Shown here one piece after another: positions 25,640 to 32,210 of a stretch of 64,000 bases of DNA. The position numbers were made by a program, and so were the translations under genes. Numbering within the stretch: the first letter of the stretch is position 1; every line of letters starts with the position of its first letter. Source of the DNA: Streptomyces sp. DH41 (GTDB lineage Bacteria > Actinomycetota > Actinomycetes > Streptomycetales > Streptomycetaceae); assembly GCF_029813785.1 (NCBI RefSeq), contig NZ_JARVKY010000014.1, positions 124,001 to 188,000 of the forward strand, read 5' to 3'. Under the pieces are notes generated by a model, which made no database searches, was not told the origin of the DNA, and saw only the letters and a program-made list of their open reading frames with translations.

Positions 25640-26008
25640 TCAATCCCCGTAGGCCGCCCGCAGGGCATCCCGCACCGCGCCCAGCGCATCCGACTCCGTA
25701 CCCCCGAGCCGCCGCGCCCGCGAGGCGTACTCCTGTGCGGCGGACGCCAACTCCCGCTCCGCCGCCGAGCCCGCGGCCGCGACGAACGTTCCGTTGCGCC
25801 CCCGCGTCTCGATCACCCCGTCCCCCTCCAGCGCCCGGTACGCCTTGGCGACCGTGTTCGCGGCGAGCCCCAGGGACTCGGCCAGCCCGCGCACGGTCGG
25901 CAGCCGGTACCCGACCGGCAGCGCCCCCGACCGCGCCTGTTCGGAGATCTGCGCGCGCACCTGCTCGTAGGGCGGGGCACCGTCGTCGATATGGATCTTC
26001 AAGGTCAC
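25640..26008 (-). CDS. Short GntR-family (YtrA-like) regulator
   Basis: A 122-residue protein that is nearly all winged helix: PPYEQVRAQISEQARSG, LPTVRGLAESLGLAANTVAKAYRALE and GRNGTFV, then a short helical tail. Length and lack of a ligand domain fit the YtrA subfamily, whose members usually control membrane or ABC-transport operons. GTG 26008 is chosen because homology begins with LKIHIDDGAPP. No transporter operon is adjacent, so its target is likely elsewhere or itself. It is divergent from the acetyltransferase gene (71 bp). Confidence 0.88.
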   Translation of the reverse strand: MTLKIHIDDGAPPYEQVRAQISEQARSGALPVGYRLPTVRGLAESLGLAANTVAKAYRALEGDGVIETRGRNGTFVAAAGSAAERELASAAQEYASRARRLGGTESDALGAVRDALRAAYGD

Positions 26009-26079
26009 GCGGCGATTGTCCCGCATCCCCCGGAAAATGAGAGGCATCCGACCGCCCGCCCGCCGTAGCGTGCGCCCAC

Positions 26080-27006
26080 ATGACCGTTCTTGTGCGCGAT
26101 CTGCGTCTCGACGACCCGGCCGACGTCGCGGCCTTCACCCATGTCCGCCACGCCGCCCTGCCGTTCATCCTGTGGACGCCCGAGGCCGTCGTCCACCGCC
26201 TCGTCCACACCCACCCGGACGCCCGGAGCCGGTCCCTCGTCGCGGAGGAGGACGGGGAGACGATCGGCACGGCACAGATCGGACTGGTCCACGACAGCCC
26301 CGAACCCGGCCAGGCGTTCCTCAACGTCTACGTTCACCCGGACAGGCTCCGGCGCGGTGCCGGCGGGCTGCTGGTGCGTACGGCCGAGGAGTACCTGACC
26401 ACCGAGGGGGCGACGAAGCTGTTCGCCTGGGCGCTGGACGGGCCCGCCGACCTGGCCTTCGCCGAACGGCACGGTTACCGGCGGCGGCGCTCCGCCCACT
26501 TCCTCCGCCTCGACCTGGCGAACGGCACGCTCCCGCCCCTGCCGCCCCTTCCCCCGGGCGTCGAACTGCGCACCGCCGCCGACTTCGCCGACGATCCCCG
26601 CCCGATGTTCGAGCTGGACGCGGAGACGCTGGCGGACGAACCGGGCGACATCGACGTCGAGTTCACGGACTACGAGGCCTGGCTCGCGGAGACCTGGCGG
26701 CATCCGCTGCTCGACCGTGAACTGACCTCGGTCGCGGTCGTCGACGGCCGCCCCGTCGCCTTCAGCGTCGCCTACACCGACGGCACCCGCTACTCGACCG
26801 CCATGACGGGCACCGTCCGCGCCCACCGCGGCCGGGGTCTGGCCAAGCTCACCAAGACCGATTCCCTGCACCGGGCCCGCGCCGCCGGATTCACGGAGGC
26901 GCTCACCGGCAACGACACCGACAACGGTCCGATGCTCGCCATCAACAAGTGGCTCGGGTACGAGGTCTGCGCCACGGAGGTGCGTCATGTCCGCGAACTC
27001 GGCTGA
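26080..27006 (+). CDS. GNAT-family acetyltransferase with two GNAT-like halves
   Basis: A 308-residue protein. The N-terminal GNAT domain (about 1-150) contains the acetyl-CoA loop region NVYVHPDRLRRGAGG. The C-terminal half (about 165-308) repeats the fold with TGTVRAHRGRGLAKLTK (the R-G-x-G-x-A loop) and NDTDNGPMLAINKWLGYE. Only the second half has a near-canonical pyrophosphate loop. The DUF402 gene overlaps its end by 20 bp. The substrate is unknown. Confidence 0.9.
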   Translation: MTVLVRDLRLDDPADVAAFTHVRHAALPFILWTPEAVVHRLVHTHPDARSRSLVAEEDGETIGTAQIGLVHDSPEPGQAFLNVYVHPDRLRRGAGGLLVRTAEEYLTTEGATKLFAWALDGPADLAFAERHGYRRRRSAHFLRLDLANGTLPPLPPLPPGVELRTAADFADDPRPMFELDAETLADEPGDIDVEFTDYEAWLAETWRHPLLDRELTSVAVVDGRPVAFSVAYTDGTRYSTAMTGTVRAHRGRGLAKLTKTDSLHRARAAGFTEALTGNDTDNGPMLAINKWLGYEVCATEVRHVRELG

Positions 27007-27496
27007 GACGACGGGCGGGACGGACGTCGTGGACGTCGTCCTGGTCAAGGCGGGCCGTACGAAGATCCGGTACGCGAGCGGGCTGCTGCACGACGACGGC
27101 ACCCGCCTCGCCGTCCGTGCCCCCTGGGCCGGTGCCTGCGTCCGCGACTTCGGCTTCGTCCGGTTCGAGGCGGGCGACGTCTTCACCGAGTACTACTGGC
27201 GCGACAGGTGGTACGCCGTGAAGGAGGTGCGCACCGGCACGGGCGTGCTGAAGGGCTGGTACTGCGACATCACCCGCCCCGCCGTGCTGACCGGCACGGA
27301 ACTGGTCGTGGAGGATCTCGACCTGGACCTGTGGCGCTCCGCGGACGGCACGGACGTACGGCGGCTGGACGAGGACGAGTTCGCCGAGAGCGGTCTGGCC
27401 GAGCGGGATCCCGCGGCCGCCGCGGCCGCCGCGGCCGCGTTGGACGAGCTGGAACGGCTGGCCCGCGGGGACGGCTTCACGGACCTGCTGGAATAG
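26987..27496 (+). CDS. DUF402 (FomD-like) protein
   Basis: A 169-residue protein of the DUF402 family. FomD members hydrolyse cytidylyl-phosphonate intermediates, while most members act on unknown nucleotide derivatives. Conserved blocks here are TEYYWRDRWYAVKEV, KGWYCDI and VEDLDLDLWRSADG with the metal-binding acidic cluster. A nine-alanine run follows RDP near residue 140, from a GCGGCCGC-type repeat. Its start lies 20 bp inside the acetyltransferase gene, so the two are translationally coupled. No phosphonate genes are nearby, so the substrate cannot be inferred. Confidence 0.85.
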   Translation: MSANSAETTGGTDVVDVVLVKAGRTKIRYASGLLHDDGTRLAVRAPWAGACVRDFGFVRFEAGDVFTEYYWRDRWYAVKEVRTGTGVLKGWYCDITRPAVLTGTELVVEDLDLDLWRSADGTDVRRLDEDEFAESGLAERDPAAAAAAAAALDELERLARGDGFTDLLE

Positions 27497-27515
27497 CGCG
27501 GGGCCGGGACCCGGC

Positions 27516-28133
27516 TCACTCGGTCGTCGCGACGACCGCGTACCGCTCGTCGGCCACTTCCCTCCCCCACAGCGACGGGTCGTCCGACAGCCGCTCCACG
27601 CGCACCTGACCGGCGAGCGGGGCTAGGAGGGCGGTGAGCCGGCCGGCGGGTATGCCGGCCGGCGCGACGGTCCCCCACACGCCCTCGACCAGGACCAGCC
27701 GCCCTCCGGGACGCAGCAACTCCCGCCAGTGTCCGAGGACCCGGCCGGGGTCGGGCAGCGTCCACAGCACGTGCCGGACCAGCACGGCGTCGAAGCGCCG
27801 CTCACCCACCGGAGGTGCCGCGGCGTCACCGGTGAGAAACACCGCGTCACGACCGGCGAGTTTGGCCCTGGCCAGCTCCACCATGGCCGGGGACCGGTCG
27901 ACGCCGGTGACGCGATGCCCCTGCTCGGACGCGAGGAGTGACAGACTGCCGGTGCCGCAGCCCAGGTCGAGGACGTCGCCGGCCCGCGCGGGCAGCCAGG
28001 ATTCCAGGCGTGCGGCCCAGGCCCGGCGCACGTCGGCGTCGCGCAGACCGTGGTCCGGTTCGTCGTCGAACGCCGCGGCCTCCGCGTCCCAGTCGATACC
28101 CGGCGCGGTCGTCTCGTCACTGTCGTTCGCCAT
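27516..28133 (-). CDS. Class I SAM-dependent methyltransferase
   Basis: A 205-residue methyltransferase. Motif I is VLDLGCGTGSLSLLA (near 53), the acidic ribose ligand is in VTGVDRSPAMVELA, and the later motif FDAVLVRHVLWTLPDPG is followed by LRPGGRLVLVEGVW. ATG 28133 starts at the conserved region. The substrate is not predictable. Two long direct repeats (28144-28162 and 28184-28202) lie immediately upstream of its start and probably regulate it. Confidence 0.9.
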   Translation of the reverse strand: MANDSDETTAPGIDWDAEAAAFDDEPDHGLRDADVRRAWAARLESWLPARAGDVLDLGCGTGSLSLLASEQGHRVTGVDRSPAMVELARAKLAGRDAVFLTGDAAAPPVGERRFDAVLVRHVLWTLPDPGRVLGHWRELLRPGGRLVLVEGVWGTVAPAGIPAGRLTALLAPLAGQVRVERLSDDPSLWGREVADERYAVVATTE

Positions 28134-28143
28134 GCCGCCAAGA

Positions 28144-28202
28144 GTGACACCCGCCACTGACAACGGGGTCGGGACGCCGGATCGTGACAACCGCCACTGA
28201 CA
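28144..28202. promoter_or_regulatory. Pair of 19-bp direct repeats upstream of the methyltransferase
   Basis: GTGACACCCGCCACTGACA (28144-28162) and GTGACAACCGCCACTGACA (28184-28202) agree at 18 of 19 positions and are spaced exactly 40 bp apart. They start 11 bp upstream of the methyltransferase ATG (on its strand they read TGTCAGTGGCGG). A 40-bp period, about four helical turns, puts both copies on one DNA face. Confidence 0.7.
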
Positions 28203-28285
28203 GTCACGCATCGATGAGTAAGTCTCGGGGAATGGGTCTACCTCCGTGAGAACGCGGAACCCGGTGGATCCGTAAGGAGGCAGCC

Positions 28286-28420
28286 ATGCGCCGTCTGACC
28301 GTGCAGAAGCCCCTGAAGAAGACCGACGCCCGCCGAGTCCGTGAGGAGACCGACGAGCGTCCCGCGGGGCGCCCGGAGGTCCGCAAGGACATCGCGCGCA
28401 CGTGGTGGCCGGACAGCTGA
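28286..28420 (+). CDS. 44-residue small basic protein, unknown function
   Basis: The frame encodes MRRLTVQKPLKKTDARRVRE and ends in ARTWWPDS. It has an excellent ribosome binding site (AAGGAGG, 5 bp before ATG 28286), high third-position G+C and a fitting stop. Lys/Arg/Glu-rich composition suggests a soluble, possibly disordered or nucleic-acid-binding peptide. No signal sequence is present. I vaguely recall similar small proteins in other Streptomyces. It faces away from the methyltransferase, so the direct repeats could affect both genes. Confidence 0.6.
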   Translation: MRRLTVQKPLKKTDARRVREETDERPAGRPEVRKDIARTWWPDS

Positions 28421-28434
28421 GGGGCCCGGTCGTC

Positions 28435-28932
28435 TCATGAGACGCCTCTGAGCAGCCGCTTACGGTAGTGGACGCGGTCGTAGGGCCCGTCCACGCGGCG
28501 TTCCACGACCTCGTACCCGTACCTCGGGTAGAGGTCCTGGTTCTCCCACATCATCGCGTTGGTGTAGAGCCTGACCTCGGGCAGGCCCAGGGCACGCGCG
28601 CGTGCGTCCACGAAGCGCAGCAGCCGCCGTCCCACGCCCCTGCCGTGCGCGTCGGGGTGGACGGCGACGCTGTCGAGGAAGAGATGGTCCGCGAACGCCT
28701 CCAGGACCACGAGGCCCGCGACGCCCACCACGGGCCCGCCCGGGGCTTCCGTGACGAACACCTTCCCCGCGGCCACGTCCGCCGCGTGATCCGCCTCCAT
28801 GGGCTGCGGTACCACCCCGATGCGCTCGACGTAGGGGCGGTAGGCGGCGTCGGTGACGGCCCTCACCGCGGGCACGTCGGCGGTGACCGCCTGCCGGATC
28901 CGCTCTTCCCACTCTTCCCGCTCTTGTGCCAT
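28435..28932 (-). CDS. GNAT-family N-acetyltransferase
   Basis: A 165-residue single-domain GNAT enzyme. The acetyl-CoA loop is HPDAHGRGVGRRLL (the R-G-x-G-x pattern), preceded by the beta-4 strand LFLDSVAVHPD. The C-terminal LYPRYGYEVVERR is the usual GNAT ending. ATG 28932 begins the conserved portion; a much longer frame upstream lacks similarity. It converges closely with the 44-residue gene (14 bp gap). The substrate is unknown. Confidence 0.88.
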   Translation of the reverse strand: MAQEREEWEERIRQAVTADVPAVRAVTDAAYRPYVERIGVVPQPMEADHAADVAAGKVFVTEAPGGPVVGVAGLVVLEAFADHLFLDSVAVHPDAHGRGVGRRLLRFVDARARALGLPEVRLYTNAMMWENQDLYPRYGYEVVERRVDGPYDRVHYRKRLLRGVS

Positions 28933-29119
28933 ACCGCGAACGGTAACTACCTCAGCGCAGCCTGAGCACTCCCTTAACGCGACCATAAGGATCTCCATCT
29001 CCCCTCGCCGACAGGCGATTTCGCGGTTTCCGGGGGCTAGCTTGCTGATCACCCCCACGGGTTCCGGGCCCGAGCCCGCGCAAGCCCCACGTTCCCAGTG
29101 ACCGTTCGAGGAGTTCCCC

Positions 29120-30202
29120 ATGCCCGCACCGTCCGCGCCCCGCAAGGCCGTCGCCGTCGCCGTCGCCGGCCTCGCCCCGCTCGCCCTGACCACGCTGGCC
29201 GCCGCCCCCGCGGTCGCCCACGGTTCGATGGGCGACCCGGTCAGCCGGGTGTCGCAGTGCCACGCCGAGGGCCCCGAGAGCCCGAAGTCCGACGCGTGCA
29301 AGGCGGCGGTCGCGGCCGGCGGCACCCAGGCGCTCTACGACTGGAACGGCATCCGCATCGGCAACGCCGCCGGCAAGCACCAGGAGCTGATCCCGGACGG
29401 CAAGCTGTGCAGCGCCAACGACCCGGCCTTCAAGGGCATGGACCTGGCCCGCGCCGACTGGCCCGCGACCAGCGTGAGCAGCGGCTCGTACACCTTCAAG
29501 TACCGCGTGACGGCCCCGCACAAGGGCACCTTCAAGGTGTACATCACCAAGCCGGGTTACGACCCTGCGGGGCCGCTGGGCTGGGGCGACCTGGACCTGT
29601 CCGCCCCGGTGGCGACGGTCACCGACCCGGCCGCCTCGGGTGGTTTCTACACCTTCTCCGGCACGCTTCCCGAGCGCTCCGGCAAGCACCTGCTGTACGC
29701 GGTGTGGCAGCGCTCGGACAGCCCGGAGGCGTTCTACTCCTGCTCCGACATCTCCTTCGGCGGCACCGACGGCGGGGCGACGGGCGGCGACACGGCGAGT
29801 GGGGACGCGGTGAGCGGGGACACCGCGGACGGTGCCGCCCCGGCCCCCGAGGCCTCCGCCCCGTCCGAGGAGCAGATCGCGGCCGCGGCCGACAAGTCGA
29901 CGATCGAGCACAACGGCCACGGCGACCAGGACGCCGAGACGACGACGGACCCGACGGATGCGGCCGCCCCCGAGGAGGCGCCGGACGCGGCCGCGGACAC
30001 CGCCGCCGAGGCCGCCGGTTCCGGCGAGCCCAACCAGGTCAAGGCCGCCGGCGCGGGCACCGAGAACCTCGCCGAGACCGGCGGGGACAGCACCACGCCC
30101 TACATCGCCGTCGGGGGCGCCGCCGCTCTGGCGGTCGGCGCGGCCGTCCTGTTCGCGTCGGTGCGCCGGCGGGCGACGACCGGTGGCCGGCACAGCGGCT
30201 GA
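29120..30202 (+). CDS. Cell-wall-anchored AA10 lytic polysaccharide monooxygenase
   Basis: A 360-residue exported copper enzyme of family AA10, which oxidatively cleaves chitin or cellulose. The signal peptide ends AVA, leaving His34 (HGSMGDP) as the mature N-terminus. This is half of the copper histidine brace. The second histidine is His134 in TAPHKGTFKVYIT. The catalytic domain ends near FYSCSDISFGG (about 212), then comes a 100-residue acidic Ala/Thr-rich wall-spanning linker. The sorting signal is LAETG (317-321), a membrane helix (about 327-350) and RRR tail, which fits class E sortase substrates of Streptomyces. There is no carbohydrate-binding module. Confidence 0.93.
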   Translation: MPAPSAPRKAVAVAVAGLAPLALTTLAAAPAVAHGSMGDPVSRVSQCHAEGPESPKSDACKAAVAAGGTQALYDWNGIRIGNAAGKHQELIPDGKLCSANDPAFKGMDLARADWPATSVSSGSYTFKYRVTAPHKGTFKVYITKPGYDPAGPLGWGDLDLSAPVATVTDPAASGGFYTFSGTLPERSGKHLLYAVWQRSDSPEAFYSCSDISFGGTDGGATGGDTASGDAVSGDTADGAAPAPEASAPSEEQIAAAADKSTIEHNGHGDQDAETTTDPTDAAAPEEAPDAAADTAAEAAGSGEPNQVKAAGAGTENLAETGGDSTTPYIAVGGAAALAVGAAVLFASVRRRATTGGRHSG

Positions 30203-30307
30203 CCCACGACGCGGGGGAAAGCGGGGTCTGTCCGGCGGCTCAGGCCGGACAGACCCCGTTCGGCGTGCCCGGGCGCCCGCCTGTCGATGACGTCGGGTGA
30301 CGGGAGG

Positions 30308-30769
30308 TCACCAGGCGGGTCGTATCCGCCCGCCGGGCGCCACACGCAGCAGTCGGTCACGCAGCGCGCGGACCTCGCTCTCGCCCAGCACGTCGACCCA
30401 CGCGCGCACGGCCTCCGCCGCCGCCTCCTCCGCGGCCCGCGTGCAGGCCCACCCCGACTCGGTCAGTACGACCAGCCGGGCCCGCGCGTCGGCGGGGTGC
30501 GGCCGGCGTTCGACGTACCCCCTGCGGACCAGCTCGTCGACGAGCTGGCTGGCTGCCTGCTTGGTCATCCCGAGGTGCGTGGCGAGGTCGGTGACCGTCG
30601 CACCGTCCGGGGCCAGCCGGACGAAGGCGAAGCCGTGCGCGGGCCGTACTCCTTCGAAGCCGCGGGCGACGACACCCTCGTGGATGCGCTGCGTGAGCTC
30701 TCCGGCGGCGGCAAGCAGGGCGGTGGACAGGGCCATGGCGTCGGAATTCTGCACGGGGCATTGAAACAC
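30308..30769 (-). CDS. MarR-family transcriptional regulator
   Basis: About 153 residues with a MarR winged helix: TVTDLATHLGMTKQAASQLVDELVRRGYVERRPHPADARARLVVLT. The start is ambiguous among GTG 30769, GTG 30754 and ATG 30736. None has ideal ribosome-binding spacing, and 30769 is used. It is divergent from a cupin gene, and the 85-bp gap contains two copies of a matched palindrome (30781-30799, 30815-30833). Autoregulation together with control of the cupin is therefore likely. The ligand is unknown. Confidence 0.85.
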   Translation of the reverse strand: MFQCPVQNSDAMALSTALLAAAGELTQRIHEGVVARGFEGVRPAHGFAFVRLAPDGATVTDLATHLGMTKQAASQLVDELVRRGYVERRPHPADARARLVVLTESGWACTRAAEEAAAEAVRAWVDVLGESEVRALRDRLLRVAPGGRIRPAW

Positions 30770-30780
30770 CCTTGACGTAT

Positions 30781-30833
30781 TGGTCAAGCAGCTTGACCAT
30801 AAGGACCGGCAAAGTAGTCAAGTTGGTTGACCA
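30781..30833. promoter_or_regulatory. Two MarR-type operators in the marR/cupin divergent promoter
   Basis: The first site, TGGTCAAGCAGCTTGACCA (30781-30799), is a perfect 9-1-9 palindrome. The second, TAGTCAAGTTGGTTGACCA (30815-30833), has the same outer arms (T-GTCAA/TTGAC-A) with one mismatch. Centre-to-centre spacing is 34 bp. Location between the divergent MarR and cupin starts makes MarR the obvious ligand. Confidence 0.85.
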
Positions 30834-30854
30834 ATACACCGGCAGGAGTCCGCC

Positions 30855-31229
30855 ATGCCCGTCGTCCGCTCGTCCGAAGCCGTCACCCACGAGATCCACG
30901 GCGCCCGTTTCGTCTCGTACGCCACTCCCCGCACCGGCAGCAAGGAGCTGTGCGCCTGGCGGGGCGAGATCCCGGCGGGCACGAAGGCGCCCGCGCACAG
31001 CGTCGACCGGGAGGAGATCTTCCACCTGCTCACCGGCGAACTGCTGATCACCCTCGACGGCCGCACCGAGCGCGTCACCGCGGGCGACACGGTGATCATC
31101 AATCCGGGGGCGACCCTCGCCGTGGAGAATCCGACCGACCGGACCGCCACCTCCTGGGTCACCACGTCCATCGGCCTTCAGGCGGAGCTGGCCGACGGCA
31201 CCCGGCTCACTCCCCCGTGGGCCAACTGA
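30855..31229 (+). CDS. Small cupin-domain protein
   Basis: A 124-residue single-domain cupin beta barrel. The motif-1 region reads PAHSVDREEIFHLLTGELLITLDG and motif 2 GDTVIINPGATLAVENPT. Metal ligands are partly atypical (one His in HSVDREE, Glu in EEIFH), so enzymatic activity is uncertain. It is divergently transcribed from the MarR gene across two operators. A detoxifying or oxidoreductase-accessory role is the usual expectation but is not shown by the sequence. Confidence 0.85.
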   Translation: MPVVRSSEAVTHEIHGARFVSYATPRTGSKELCAWRGEIPAGTKAPAHSVDREEIFHLLTGELLITLDGRTERVTAGDTVIINPGATLAVENPTDRTATSWVTTSIGLQAELADGTRLTPPWAN

Positions 31230-31241
31230 CCCGCGGGGGTC

Positions 31242-32210
31242 TCACGCCGCCAGTGACCCCGGCATCACCGCCCTCGGCCCGAACTTCGCCCGCGCGCGGT
31301 CCGCGACCTCCTCGATTCGGCGGACCTTCTCGTCCACGGGGTCGAAGGTGAGCTGGTGGGAGGCCTGCTCGGCGGGGGCGAGGCCCTCGGCGCGCAGAGC
31401 GACCGAGCGGACCCGGGCACGCTGGAGGCCGAGCGCCTCGTACATGTCGTACGCGGTCCGGGTCAGCGCCGCCGAGTGCGCGGTCGGCTCCTTCAGGGTG
31501 CGGCTTCGGGTCGTCGCGGAGCGGTCGGCGTAGCGCACGGTGAGGGTGAGGGTGCGGCAGACCTTGTCCACGGCGCGCAGCCGGGAGCCCAGTTCCCCGG
31601 CGGCCGAGAGCAGGGCGCGGCGGTGCCGGCCGGGGTCGAGTTCGTCGCGGGTGAAGGGGCGTTCGGTGGCCAGGGACCGTGAGACGCCGTTGGGTACGAC
31701 CCGGCCGCGGTCGACGCCCCCCGCCTTCTCGCGCAGTTCGCGGCCCGCCTTGGCGCCGACCAGCCGCTGGAGCGTGGACAGGGGTGCGGCGGCGACCCGG
31801 CCGAGGGTGTCGAGACCGTACTCGCACAGGGTGCGGGCGGTCGCGGTGCCGACGCCGGGCAGTGCGGCGACGGGCTTCTTGGCGAGGAACTCCCGCTCCC
31901 CGCCCTCGGGTACCGCGCGGGTCAGCCCGGGCCGGGCGTCCCGCAGGGCCATGCGGGCCAGCATCGGGCCCGGTCCGGCGCCGGTCACGCAGTCGACGCC
32001 GTACAGCGCGAGGGCGCGGACGCGGATCACCGAGGCCAGTTCCACGGCGTCGCGCCCGAAGTACCGCTCGGCGCCGCGCAGGTCGGCCAGCGCCCCGTCC
32101 GGCGGCAACGCCTCGACGACCGGCGTGAACTCCTCCAGCAGCCCCAGCAGCTGGGGCAGGGCCGCCTCGTACATCGGCGGCAGCTGGAAACGTACGCAGA
32201 GAATGGTCAT
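31242..32210 (-). CDS. Y-family DNA polymerase-like protein, catalytically degenerate (ImuB-like)
   Basis: A 322-residue protein with the body of a DinB/Y-family polymerase: helix-hairpin-helix VAALPGVGTATARTLCEYGLDTLG, then RPFTRDELDP and little-finger VDKVCRTLTLTVRYADRSATTR. The catalytic motifs are missing. The N-terminus has VRFQLPPMYEAA where polymerases have DMDAFFA, and PPDGALADLRG replaces S-x-DEAFLDLTG. It overlaps dnaE2 by 4 bp (ATGA, 32207-32210). This context and the lost catalytic residues match mycobacterial ImuB, the adaptor that brings DnaE2 to the clamp, though it is much shorter than mycobacterial ImuB. HQLTFD near residue 288 might be a weak clamp-binding motif. Confidence 0.85.
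   Translation of the reverse strand: MTILCVRFQLPPMYEAALPQLLGLLEEFTPVVEALPPDGALADLRGAERYFGRDAVELASVIRVRALALYGVDCVTGAGPGPMLARMALRDARPGLTRAVPEGGEREFLAKKPVAALPGVGTATARTLCEYGLDTLGRVAAAPLSTLQRLVGAKAGRELREKAGGVDRGRVVPNGVSRSLATERPFTRDELDPGRHRRALLSAAGELGSRLRAVDKVCRTLTLTVRYADRSATTRSRTLKEPTAHSAALTRTAYDMYEALGLQRARVRSVALRAEGLAPAEQASHQLTFDPVDEKVRRIEEVADRARAKFGPRAVMPGSLAA

Noticed and set aside
26987..27496. Phosphonate antibiotic (fosfomycin-like) pathway suggested by the FomD-like DUF402 gene
   Set aside because: No phosphoenolpyruvate mutase or other phosphonate genes are nearby, and DUF402 proteins are widespread in Streptomyces without such pathways.
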